Shown here: piece after piece, positions 33,991 through 44,974 of the stretch | Layout: every line of letters starts with the position of its first letter | Position numbering within the stretch: the stretch's first letter is position 1 | From: Aspidapion aeneum | Lineage: Eukaryota > Arthropoda > Insecta > Coleoptera > Brentidae | Assembly (NCBI GenBank): GCA_963576565.1 | Contig: OY755038.1 | Coordinates: 139,138,989-139,202,988, forward strand | Direction of reading: 5' to 3' | Length of the DNA: 64,000 bases | The notes under the pieces: generated by a model | What the model was told of the DNA's origin: nothing | Databases searched by the model: none | What the model saw: only the letters and a program-made list of their open reading frames with translations | Made by a program: the position numbers and the translations under genes

Positions 33991-34620
33991 CAGCGGCAAG
34001 CAAGAGGTGACTATCCAAAAGCTCCAGTAAAAGAAAAAAAAAGTAAAATGACAACTCAGTTTTATGATGAAATGGATCTCGTTTTTGATCAACCTAAACA
34101 ATGATGGAGGCAATAGCTAGCAATGATGGAAATATAGCACGCAAAAATACCTGAGTTTGTTTTCAATATATCTGCTATCGATAAAGGATTAATAGAAAGA
34201 TTTGCAAATATACTTTCCATCACTTCTTGTGGGCACTTCATCAACGAGGAAAAATTTTAAAAGTATGGTTTTGAAACAGTAGAAATAGCAGTTTTCCATT
34301 ATGGATGGTATAAAATGAGTGCTAGCGTTCATAACTATTGCTGCATGGAGCTGATATAATAAAATCGCTACCTTTGCCAGTAGGGCTACTATCAGATGAT
34401 GTACTATGCCTATCCTCTGACCCTATTGTGACCAATAAGCGAAAAAAATAATTTAAAAGAGTGTGGTGTTAAGTATGCTAAGGCTGCCAATCTTCTATGA
34501 TGGAGATAAGAAAGGTAATGAAGAAGAAGTTAAAGATAAGGATCATGATGATAAAAGCGATGATGATGATATGAATAATGAAGAAGATGCAGATACCGTA
34601 GATATTGATATTTACTAATG
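33991..34620 (+). pseudogene. Decayed transposon-associated coding remnant
   Basis: Several frames together read like eroded protein-coding sequence. KYGFETVEIAVFHYGWYKMS and SVH lie at about 34261-34340, then GADIIKSLPLPVGLLSDDVL and SSDPIVTNKRKK after a frameshift (about 34350-34445). An acidic end (KDKDHDDKSDDDDMNNEEDA and stop) lies at 34545-34618. Stops and indels interrupt it many times. The HYGWYKM-SVH-HG-PLPVG pattern is familiar to me from proteins repeated across arthropod genomes, which I would treat as transposon-derived, but I cannot name the family. Non-functional. Confidence 0.4.
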
Positions 34621-34779
34621 TTAAAGATAAAAATTTTCTAATTTTAAATACAGCAATAAATAAGTATGCAATTGTTTTTTTTTTAATTAACATACTTAAC
34701 TCAACCTCAAATAACATAAATTGTGCATTTTTTTGCACATAAAATCAAATTTTAGATTTTTGACGCCGTAAATTGCAGC

Positions 34780-35110
34780 AATGGCTAGATAAGGTATAGT
34801 TTTCGATGAATTTTTTTTTTCAGATAACGCCTGTGTGTGTGTGTAAATCGCTAAACCGATTTTCATAAAACTTTCAGGTAAAATAGTGTTCGACACTCTA
34901 ACGAGCTGATTAGTTTTTGGTGAAAAACCATTAATGCTAATGACAATTGACAATCAAAAAGTTTTAAAAATGCTAACTTTTTAACGTAGTTTCGCATCAA
35001 TAGGAGTATTAGTTTCCGAGATATTTATAAAAAGGCTGATTACCATACCTTCACTTGTGCTAACAGGCTAGCTAGGAAGGTATCAGATCCGTCATGGATC
35101 CATTTATTTA
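34780..35110 (+). repeat. Dispersed repeat B, copy 2
   Basis: Same orientation as 9280-9697 and colinear with it: GCAATGGCTAGATAAGGTAT, a (GT)n tract, CCGATTTTCATAAA, CACTCTAACGAGCTGATTAG, GAGATATTTATA and GTCATGGATCCATTTATTT. The CCGAA run of copy 1 is absent here. Confidence 0.6.
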
Positions 35111-35263
35111 TGTTATATATAGTTTTTAATTCGTTGTACATCTTACGAATCGCGGCTTGTTGAAGAAAATTTATATTTTCGATGCAAGTGCAGTGTTTTT
35201 AATCTAACGGAGTATAGGCGCTAGTGTTTTTCCTTGTAAAAGTTGCGATTTATAAGGCTCCGT

Positions 35264-35288
35264 CGGTTCGGTTCGGTTCGGTTCGGTT
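35264..35288. repeat. (TTCGG)n microsatellite
   Basis: Five consecutive CGGTT units lie about 105 bp upstream of the LINE at 35397. The same motif appears in complement at 9489-9506 and 15059-15113. Confidence 0.85.
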
Positions 35289-35396
35289 TTGGGTATATTT
35301 TTCTGTTTATTGTTTTTTAGTTTTTTCTGTTTGTCAATATTTTTTTATTTTTCATATAAAAACACATGGAATAACATTAAGATTTGAATGTATTGC

Positions 35397-38300
35397 CTTG
35401 TAGTACCGGCGTTGGAATCGTCAAAGGCTAGGGGAAGAAAACCTCGATCAAAAATCACCTGGTCCTCCAGGTTGGGGGTTGGGGCATCAGACTAACTCTC
35501 TGATACCCGGAAAAAACGTACACTGTTAAAAAACCCAATCAAACGCCTCGGAAACAAATGAAAAACCTAAGACGAACCAAGCAAAGAAACAGGAATATGA
35601 TTTTTGGTACATGGAACGTACAAGGAATGAAATCGAAAAATGAATGAAATAGTACATGAGTGCAGCAGAATGAAGGTAGACCTTGCTGTACTAACAGAAA
35701 CGAAAAAGAAAGGAAAAGGATCTGAAAACCTAGGACAATATGACCATTTCTATAGCGGAGTGGCAAAAGAAAAACATGCCCAACAAGGAGTATCTATTTT
35801 GGTCAACAAAAGATTTAGAAAATTTATCACCAACTGGGAAGCAGTCAATGAAAGGCTAATTAAAATGAATATAACAGTAAAAGGAATGAGACTTACGATT
35901 TTTGGAATCTATGCGTATAACGACGATGCAAATGTAGCCGTGAAAGACAATTTTTTTGAAGAAATACACAATGAAATATCAGCAGTAAGTGCATCTAGAG
36001 AAATTGTCATATTGGGAGATTTAAATAGTAGAACCGGTAACAGAGTTAATGATCTGACAGTTGGCCAATATGGAGAAAATCTTGTTAATGACAATGGAAA
36101 CCGGCTAATTACAGTATGTGAGCAATTAAACCTAAAAATCCAAAATGGTTTTTTTCAACATAAGGAAATACACAAATATACCTGGACCAAACCCTCACAA
36201 AACCTGAAATCCGTCATTGATTATCTTATCACTAAACAAAAGACAAAACTAAAAATTCAAGATGTCAGAACAAAGCGTGGATCAACATGCGGAAGTGATC
36301 ACTATTTTCTGGAGTCCAAAATTCTCTTTCCTTATCAAGGCCGAAGCCTGCATCAACAACATCTTGATGATACAGTGATTGAAGAAATTGATCACTGTAA
36401 ATATAATCTACTTAGCCTAGAACATGACAGCGTAAAAAACTTATACAAAAAGAGACTGAACGAAAAACTTAATACAAGTTCAGGTGAAACCCCAGATGAG
36501 GAATACGAATGTATTACATTAAGCATCCACCAAGCTGCAAAAGAAGCACTAGGATTAGTGGAAGAAACTTCTAAAAGAAGAAAACCATACTGGTGGGATG
36601 CTGAGATTGAGAGAGAAATAGAGGAAAAAAGAAAATTATATCACACCTACTTATCCCAAAAGACAGATAGAAGCAGACAAGAATACAAAATCGCGCAATC
36701 AAAGGTGAGAAGAATGATCAGTGATAAGAAAAATCATTCGTGGACGCAAAAGTGTCAGAAAATAGATTCTTACTTAGGAGGTAGGAGAAGTACCGAAAGC
36801 TGGAAAACTATAAGATCGATTAAAAAAGAAACATGCAGAGATATCATTTCACCAATACCAGACAAAGAATGGGATGAGCATTTTAAAAAACTTTTAACTG
36901 AAGATAGAGCAGAATTCAAGGAAGACGCAAGAGACAATATAATTAGAACGATGGGATCTCCAGTACCCCTCACAATCTCTGAGGTCAAAAACGTGTGCAC
37001 AACCGTAAAAAGCGGTAAATCTGCCGGACCCGGAAATATCCCAGCCGAACTTATTAAATATGGCACTGAAGAACTGTTTTGGAGATTACGGAATATTTTC
37101 CAAAAATATTTAAATGGAACTGTAGTCCCAACTGAGTGGAAAACGTCATATATATCCACAATACACAAAAAAGGAAGGAAAGATATATGTGACAATTATA
37201 GAGGTATATCTGTGACTAGTACGCTAAGCAGAATATACGGTAAAATAATAAGAAATAAAGTAGAGAGCGAATATAAAGACATGGAGGCAGAAGAACAAGC
37301 TGGTTTCAGGGCGGGTAGATCGACTTCAGATCATCTCTTTTGTATAACCCAAGTTATTGAAAAGAAAATGGCATACGGTCAAGAGCTGCATCTGCTTTAC
37401 GTGGATTTGCAGAAGGCATATGATAGTATACCACTAAATCTACTTTGGAAAGCGTTGGAAAACACAAACATAAGCGTACAACTAATTAAGGCCATCCAAG
37501 AGTTATACCGCAATAGTAAGGCAAAAGTTAAAATAAAAGCAAAACTAACCAAAGGCTTTCAAGTAAATAAAGGTCTTAAACAAGGTTGCTGTATCTCGCC
37601 TACGCTCTTCAAGATATACTTGGAACAAGTCCTTAAAGTATGGAAGAGAAAATGCCAAAACATGGGAATTCCGTTGGACGAAACCACCTTGTATACTTTA
37701 TGTTTCGCCGATGATCAGATAGTAGTGGCTCAGGATTGTGACGACCTCGAATATATGATACGAAAACTAATAGAAGAGTACAATAACTGGGGACTAGAGG
37801 TTAATCTCAATAAGACAGAGTATATGTGTATCGGTGGAATGAAACAGGATCTAATCTTAAATACCGGGCAGCGAATTCACTCATGTGATGAGTATAAATA
37901 CTTAGGTCTAAAAATTACAGCTGACGGAACACTAGACAAAGCTATAAAAGATCGAAACGTACAAGGAAGAAAACCAATAACTTTATTAAATGGAATAATT
38001 TGGGACCAAAGTATATCAAAACATAACAAAAAGCTTATATATAACACCATTATAAAAAGTATTATTACATACGGCTCAGAAGTATGGCCAATCAAGGATA
38101 GAACAGAAAAAATGCTTTCCGCTACGGAGATGGACTATTGGAGAAGAGCAGCAGGGAAATCAAAAAGAGAAAGCGTTACAAATCAAAGAATAAGAGAAAT
38201 TATGACAGTAGGTGAACGTACTTTAGTGGATGATATAAGAACAAAACAACTGGTGTGGTACGGACATGTACAAAGAATGAATGACGAAAGACTACCTAAA

Positions 38301-38470
38301 CAAATACTACAATGGAAACCAACTGGCCGATGAAAACGAGGACGGCCAAGGAGAAGCTGGAGAAAAGGAATAGACAGTGAAATAAGAATAAGAGGCCTAG
38401 ATGATGAATTATGGGCAAACAGAAACGAGTGGAGATTGGGTATCGGAAGACGTAGAACGTTGTGAAACCG

Positions 38471-38502
<32 letters not shown>
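35397..38502 (+). mobile_element. Single-ORF LINE (RTE-like), copy 1, 5'-truncated
   Basis: The copy is flanked by ATGTATTGC at 35388-35396 and 38503-38511 (9-bp target duplication). It ends in a (TA)n tail at 38472-38502. Compared with copy 2 (40620-43960) it lacks about 240 bp of GC-richer 5' sequence. One endonuclease-RT frame, a short microsatellite tail and 5' truncation fit the RTE type, though the clade was not tested. Confidence 0.85.
35640..38333 (+). pseudogene. LINE endonuclease-reverse transcriptase, copy 1, nearly intact
   Basis: An 897-codon frame. The endonuclease has VLTETKKKGKG, IFGIYAYND, VILGDLNSRTG (near residue 125), KSVIDYLI and TCGSDHYF. The RT has DNYRGISVTSTLSRIYGKII, QAGFRAGRST, YVDLQKAYDSIP (near 587), QGCCISPTLFKIY and CFADDQIVVA (near 690). 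The first endonuclease motif (GTWNVQGM, 35606-35629) is in a different frame because of one extra A near 35635, so the true start is lost. At the other end CGA/AGA became TGA after PTGR, removing about 45 residues of the Arg-rich tail (RPRRSWREG region) seen in copy 2. Catalytic residues are intact. Confidence 0.85.
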
Positions 38503-38508
<6 letters not shown>

Positions 38509-38511
38509 TGC

Positions 38512-39117
38512 ATATAAAGTCCACTCTACAAACAAAAAAGTTTCATATCGGGTTTATTTCAAAAACTTTACGGAAAGTTATTTGTGACAAAATTGTCAAA
38601 ATTAAAATTGGAAATTTCTTTTAAAATATCACCCTTTACAAAAAAACAAATTGTTAACAAAACCTTTTCAAAGGAGTTTGTTTTCAAGTGACACATTTTT
38701 ATCTTTTTGGCTTTTTTGTGGGTAACTCAAACCACCTTTGATGGGTGAAAGTCACAGGGAGGTAATTCTTTGGAAAACCATATAAAGTCGTTGCTCGCAT
38801 ATCACGAAAATTTTAGTATTTTTGTAGTACTTAAACTTAAAAATATATTTTAAATATTTTAAAATTGATTCTGTATTTTTATACAGGAGATCAAAAAATT
38901 TGGATTTTAGCTTTTTTATCACATTACAATTTTTTTTTTAGTTATCTAATTACACTGGTCTGCAAAAATTTTTTTATTGAGCGCTGGCAATATTTCCACT
39001 GATTATTTTAGCCCTTTTACCTATTTTTATCATTTTTCGATAATAATTATAATATCGACATAATTTTAAATTTTTAAGTATAAAGATAGTTATTTTAGTT
39101 TCAAACAATAATAAATA
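38512..39117. other. Unassigned AT-rich sequence
   Basis: No gene or repeat with recognisable ends was seen. Confidence 0.4.
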
Positions 39118-39277
39118 CATGGGCGCACCCAGGGGGGGCTTGGGGCCCGGCCCCCCCAAGCCTTAGATTTTTTTACATATGTTTCATTAAAAAAACACAA
39201 AAAATAGCTTAAAATTCGACATCATGAGGCTATAGAGGCGTCGGGCCTCCCAAGACATATTCCTGGGTGCGCCACTG
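39118..39277. mobile_element. 160-bp hAT-like MITE
   Basis: The left end CATGGGCGCACCCAGG and reverse-complemented right end CAGTGGCGCACCCAGG match at 14 of 16 positions. The seven bases ATAAATA flank both sides, about the 8-bp length expected of hAT. The internal poly-G/poly-C stretch (39130-39165) extends the hairpin. CAGTGGCG-type ends are common in insect hAT MITEs; the superfamily is inferred from that. Confidence 0.65.
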
Positions 39278-39299
39278 ATAAATAAGAACTTTCGTACCT

Positions 39300-39804
39300 T
39301 CACTTGGTGCTTGCTTTCCTTTTATACCCTAAGGTACAACCCTCTCGTTTCAAAAACCAGCAGTACTCCGCCAACATGCTTGCATTTCACTTTCCTGAAA
39401 ACCGCTTTTCCAACTGCGATGTCTTGATGAAACCGTTCCCCGTATTCATCCGAGACTTCCTAAATTTTCAGGAAAGAAGTCCAGATGCGAGAGAAGGAAG
39501 TGCACTTTAAGGAGGGACATGTTACATCCCATGGCCTTGTATGCTAAGGGCAATTCCTCGACCTGAGCGACATAATCATCACTTTTATGGTTACCCAAAA
39601 AGTTCTTACACACGTTTTGGAATGCAAACCAAGCTCGTTTTTCTTTTTGATTCAGGTGTTCAATAAACGTCGAATCTTGAAAAAGTTGTCTATTCTGGGG
39701 CCTCACAAAAACACCTTCCTTGATTTTAGCCTCACTCAGACGAGGAAATTTAGTTTTCAAAAATATGAATGCGTCGCCTGTTCTGTCCAGTGCTTTTACA
39801 AACT
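39300..39804 (-). pseudogene. Pseudogene of an uncharacterised arthropod transposon-associated protein
   Basis: Minus-strand frames with frameshifts encode, in order, FVKALDRTGDAF, NRQLFQDSTFIEHLNQKEKR, WFAFQNVCKNFLGN, YKAMGCNMSLLKVHFLLSHL and FFPENLG. After a 1-base shift they read SDEYGERFHQDIA, and after another shift SMLAEYCWFLKREG and YKRKASTK with a stop at 39300-39302. The FP-NLG-SDE-GERFHQDI and ML-(D/E)YCW pattern is one I associate with a protein repeated in many arthropod genomes and of unknown function. Several frameshifts make this copy dead. Its upstream part ends where the gypsy LTR begins (about 39805), so the LTR probably interrupted it. Confidence 0.6.
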
Positions 39805-40619
39805 TTTTTTTTATTATTTTTTTCATATAATATAACTTTTTGTATATTATTGATGTTGTTTTAATATACCTCAAATTTACCTGGGCTAGGTAGAGCTATT
39901 TAGGGTCGTGAGGTTCCTTTAAAAAAAATATTGTCAATTTTCTATTTTTGATATGATAATAAACCTCTATTTACTTTGACACAATTAACAACAATGGTGA
40001 CAGATTTTTCTTACTATCACCATGTTACCAATGTATCAATGCAGGAACGAAATAAAAGATCAGGATTACTTTTTGTTTACAACCCTCAACATTTATTTTG
40101 TTTCAGAAAGAAAAACAAAAAAAAAACAAATGATCAAATATAAACAAGAAAAAAAATATTAATTTTTTGTTGAAACTCAGTTTCTTAAAAAGGTAGTTAA
40201 AAAAGTGATATTAATAAAATTATAGATTTTACTGTTCCAATATAACTTAAAAGAGACATACTTCCTTTTTAGAAACTTGTTTCTTTGGATGTACAATAGT
40301 GAAAAAAAATATTTACATATGTTGTAATAGTTTTGTCGAGAATGGAGGTTAGAAAAAAAAAATAACATAAAAACAAAACAATCTTAACCCAGGAAATGTT
40401 ATATTCAGTACACTTGAAATAATCCTTAAAATACAACTATGGTTTCAATCATTTTCCATAGATAAAAACAAAAAACTTTATTTTCTGATCAGGTCCGTCA
40501 AAACACCCTATATAAATATTCCAAAGTTTCATCAAAATTTACAGTAATTCTTTAGAATTACCAAATAAAACTTTAGTCTATTCACACCAAATTATTTATC
40601 TTTTCGGGACACAAATCAT

Positions 40620-43600
40620 ATATATATATATTTATCGGTTTCACAATGTTCTACGTCTTCCGATACCCAATCTCCACTCGTTTCTGTTTGCCCATAATTC
40701 ATCATCTAGGCCTCTTATTCTTATTTCACTATCTATTCCTTCTCTCCAGCTTCTCCTCGGCCTTCCTCGTTTTCTTCGGCCAGTTGGTTTCCATTGTAAT
40801 ATTTGTTTAGGTAGTCTTCCATCATCCATTCTTTGTACATTTCCGTACCACACCAGTTGTTTTGTTCTTATATCATCCACTAGAGTACGTTCACCCACTG
40901 TCATAATTTCTCTTATTCTTTGATTGGTAACTCTTTCTCTTTTTGATTTCCCTGCTGCTCTTCTCCAATAGTCCATCTCCGTAGCGGAAAGCATTTTTTC
41001 TGTTCTATCTTTGATTTGCCATACTTCTGAGCCGTATGTAATAATACTTTTAACAATGGTGTTATATATAAGCTTTTTGTTATGTTTTGATATACTCTGG
41101 TCCCAAATTATTCCATTTAATAAAGTTATTGCTTTTCTTCCTTGAACGTTTCTATCTTTTATAGCTTTGTCTAGTGTTCCGTCAGCTGTAATTTTTAGAC
41201 CCAAGTATTTGTACTCATCACAGGACTGAATTCGCTGCCCAGTATTTAAGATTAGATCCTGTTTCGTTCCACCAAAACACATATACTCTGTCTTATTGAT
41301 ATTAACCTCTAGTCCCCACCCATTGTACTCTTCTATTAGTTTTCGTGTCATATATTCGAGGTCGTCATAATCCTGAGCCACCACTATCTGATCATCGGCG
41401 AAACACAAAGTATAGTAGTGGTTTCATCCAACGGAATTCCCATGTTTTGGCATTTTCTCTTCCAGACTCTAAGGACCTGTTCCAAATATATCTTGAAGAG
41501 CGTAGGCGAGATACAGCAACCTTGTTCAAGACCCTTATTCACTTGAAAGCCCTTGGCTAGTTTTGCTTTTATTTTAACTTTTGCCTTACTACTGCGGTAT
41601 AACTCTTTGATGGCCTTAATTAGTTGTACGCTTATGTTTGTCCTTTCCAACGCTTTCCAAAGCAGATTTAGTGGTACACTATCATATGCCTTCTGCAAAT
41701 CTACGTAAAGCAGATGGAGCTCTTGTCCGTATGCCATTTTCTTTTCAATAACTCGGGCTACACAAAAGAGATGATCTGAAGTCGATCTACCCGCCCTGAA
41801 ACCAGCTTGCTCTTCCGTCTCCATATCTTTATATTCGCTCTCCACCCCATTTCTCACCACCTTGCCATATATTCTGCTTAGCGCACTAGTCATAGATATA
41901 CCTCTTTAATTGTCACATATATCTTTCCTTCCTTTTTTGTGTATTGTGGATATATATGACGTTTTCCACTCAGTTGGTACTACAGCTCCATTTAAATATC
42001 TTTGGAAAAGATTCCGTAATCTCCAAAACAATTCTTCAGTGCCATATTTAATAAGTTCAGCTGGGATATTTCCGGGTCCGGCAGATTTACCGCTTTTTAA
42101 GGTTTTGCACACGTTTTTGACCTCAGATATTGTGAGGGGTACTGAAGATCCCACCGTTCTAATGATATTGTCTCTTTCGTCTTCCTTGAATTCTGCTCTA
42201 TCTTCAGTTAAAATTTTTTTTAAATGCTCATCCCATTCTTTATCTGGTATTGGTGAAATAATATCTCTGCATGTTTCTTTTTTGATCGATCTTATAGTTT
42301 TCCAGCTTTCGGTACTTCTCCTACCTCCTAAGTAAGAATCTATTTTCTGGCACTTTTGCATCCATGATTGATTTTTCTTATCACTGATCATTCTTCTCAC
42401 CTTTGATTGCGCGATTTTGTATTCTTCTCTGCTTCTATCTGTCTTTTGGGATAAGTATGTGTGATATAATTTCCTTTTTTCCTCTATTTCACTTTCAATC
42501 TCAGCATCCCACCAGTATGGTTTTATCCTTTTAGGAGTTTCTTCCACTAATCCTAGTGCTTCTTTTGCAGCTTGATGGATGCTTAATATGATACATTCGT
42601 ATTCCTCATCTGGGGTTTCACCTGAACTTGAATTAAGTTTTTCGTTCAGTCTCTTTTTGTATAAGTTTTTTACGCTGTCATGTTCTAGGCTTAGTAGATT
42701 ATATTGACAGTGATCAATTTCCTTATTCACTGTATCATCAAGATTTTGTTGATGGAGGCTTCGGCCTTGATAAGGAAAGAGAATTTTGGTCTCCAGAAAA
42801 TAGTGATCACTTCCGCATGTTGATCCACGCTTTGTTCTGACATCTTGAATTTTTAGTTTTGTCTTTTGTTTAGTGATAAGATAATCAATGACGGATTTCA
42901 GGTTTTGTGAGGGTTTGGTCCAGGTATATTTGTGTATTTTCTTATGTTGGAAAAAACCGTTTTGGATTTTTAGGTTTAATTGCTCACATACTGTGATAAG
43001 CCGGTTTCCATTGTCATTAACAACATCTTCTCCATTTTGGCCAACTGTCAGATCATTTACTCTGTTACCTGTTCTACTATTTAAATCTCCGAATATTACA
43101 ATTTCTCTAGATGTACTTACTGCTGATATTTCATTGTGGATTTCTTCAAAAAAATTGTCTTTCACAGCTACATTTGCATCGTCATTATACGCATAGATTC
43201 CAAAAATCGTAAGTCTCATTCCTTTTATTGTTATATTCATTCTTATTAGCCGTTCAATTACTGCTTCCCAGTTGGTGATAAATTTTCTAAATCTTTTGTT
43301 GACCAAAATAGATACTCCTTGTTGAGCATGTTTTTCTTTTGCCACTCCGCTATAGAAATGGTCATACTGTCCTAGGTTTTCAGATCCTTTTCCTTTCTTC
43401 TTCGTTTCTGTTAGTACAGCAAGGTCAACCTTCATTCTGCTGCACTCTGCACAGTACTATTTCATTCACTTTTCGACTCATTCCTTGTACGTTCCATGTA
43501 CCAAAAATCATATTCCTGTTTCTTTGCTTGGTTCGTCTTAGGTTTTTCATTTCTTTCCGAGGCGTTTGATTGGGTTTTTTAACAGTGTACGTTTTTTCCG

Positions 43601-43960
43601 GGTATCAGAGAGTTAGTCTAATGCCCCAACCCCCAACCTGGAGGACCAGGTGATTTTTGATCGAGGTTTTCTTCCCCTAGCCTTTGACGATTCCAACGCC
43701 GGTACTACAAGGCAGCATCTTCTTCTTTTATACTATCCCTAAAAGAAAGGGTTGCCACCTGCGCTATGATCACCGTACCGAGGTCCATCCTCTCCGCCTT
43801 TCATACCGATGTGTTCTTCTCCCGTAACCCTGGGAATGGGACCCTAAACAGGTGCTAACTCTGTCGGGTCAGAGAGTACCTGGAATCTACGGAGGGCAGG
43901 GGTCGATTCATTTCCCCTGATAGACATCTGACGAGGTCTACCCCGTACCCGTACACAAAT
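40620..43960 (-). mobile_element. Single-ORF LINE, copy 2, with 5' UTR
   Basis: Inserted in the left LTR with CAAATCAT duplicated at 40612-40619 and 43961-43968. It has a (TA)n tail at its 3' end (40620-40632) and about 240 bp of extra GC-richer 5' sequence (43715-43960) not present in copy 1. Copies 1 and 2 differ by a few percent and lie in opposite orientation with 3' ends facing each other, 2.1 kb apart. Confidence 0.9.
40641..43435 (-). pseudogene. LINE endonuclease-reverse transcriptase, copy 2, three breaks
   Basis: The same protein as at 35640-38333. The endonuclease part (VLTETKKKGKG, IFGDLNSRTG, TCGSDHYF) is open from 43435 down to 41906. There the Tyr codon of NYRG became TAA. The RT middle part (QAGFRAGRST, YVDLQKAYDSVP, QGCCISPTLF) is open at 41893-41384. 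A 1-base deletion just before the FADD motif separates the last part (MCFADDQIVVAQD to the tail GRPRRSWREG..GIGRRRTL). Upstream, VNEIV at about 43465-43490 is in another frame from MKVDLAVL, a third break. This copy keeps the full C-terminal tail that copy 1 lost. Confidence 0.85.
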
Positions 43961-44515
43961 CAAATCATCACCTAAGTTTATAAAAAAAAACAAAAATGTG
44001 TATTTTGGTTATAAAAAAACTATATGTAAAAAACAACTATCGGCTACTAGCTATATAAAATTTTAGCTGTATTAACCTGTCTAACTCTATTTCAACCAAA
44101 GGTTCTTATGATACCTATAACCTCAAATTTAACCATATGGTCATGTCGTAGTGACTATTGTTAATTGGTACCAAGCTATCAAAAAAAAAAGAAATGAGCA
44201 AGATGCAGGATTAATTACTACCTTAAAATCATAATCTGGATTCTAGAAATCCCATGTAGGCAAACATTGTGAACCTATTATAAATAAACTATAACCAAAA
44301 TACCATATAGCCAATATATAAATATTTTGTCGAACATAGTTCGAAACATAAAACAAAATCAATACCACATTTTGATAAAGAAAAAATATGCAACTAATCA
44401 AATTTTTTATAAAAAAAATTAAGTAGTCTAAATAGAGAGATAATTGTCTGTTAAAGGCATAAAGAAAAATTGTAACATTTCCTCGGCAAAGAAAATTTTT
44501 TATAAAAATACATAT

Positions 44516-44940
44516 TGTTACAAATTTAAGTATTTAAATTTTATAGTTAGAATTTATTTAGGTTTAGTGTAGTATTAGGTTGACGTATTTTATGGTTGTA
44601 TTCTTAATCTAGGTTTTAGTTGCGTTATCTGTGACAAACTGGTATGCGAACGGCCCGTCTAGAATGATTCCGAATCGAACAAGGATGGAAGGGTTCTCGA
44701 ATAGTAAGCAGCCCCTCATATATAAGGCCGGACGTCGTGCATCAGTCAGTCAGTCACAGATAACGTACTGTAGTGGTCGTGAGATATTAACACGAAGTTA
44801 ATAGACCGATTATAGTAGTGAATTATTAGCAAGTTATTAGTAAGTTTAAGTGCGTGTTTTTGTACATAATTTGTCGAAATAAATTGACGTATCGTTTTCA
44901 ATAATTGCGAGTTTTAATTTGTCGTTGTGAACCCGTAACA
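44516..44940 (+). repeat. 5' LTR of the young gypsy
   Basis: 425 bp with TG..CA ends inside the inverted hexamer TGTTAC/GTAACA. It contains a TATA box and initiator (44719-44750) and AATAAA at 44878-44883, so U3, R and U5 can be laid out in the usual order. Confidence 0.95.
44719..44750 (+). promoter_or_regulatory. LTR core promoter (TATA box and initiator)
   Basis: TATATAAG at 44719-44726 is followed about 22 bp later by ATCAGTCAGT, which matches the arthropod initiator TCAGT. The identical arrangement is in the 3' LTR at about 50902-50933. This should start the genomic RNA. Confidence 0.7.
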
Positions 44941-44942
44941 AT

Positions 44943-44959
44943 TGGTGTGAGAAGTGAGA
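44943..44959 (+). other. Primer-binding site, tRNA-Leu type
   Basis: TGGTGTGAGAAGTGAGA starts two bases after the LTR. It differs at two positions from TGGTGTCAGAAGTGGGA, the complement of the 3' end of insect tRNA-Leu as I remember it. Confidence 0.65.
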
Positions 44960-44974
44960 TTAAAAGAAATAAAT

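Larger units (their letters stand above)
39805..44477 (-). repeat. 3' LTR of the large gypsy, split by LINE copy 2
   Basis: The parts 39805-40619 and 43969-44477 are colinear with 57006-57517 plus 61022-61811. The left edge is eroded (TTTTTATTATTTTTTT instead of TGTTATATTATTTTTT). The right edge ends ATTGTAACA. The uninterrupted target is visible in the other LTR at about 61320-61345 (ACACAAATCATCACCTAAG). Confidence 0.8.
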
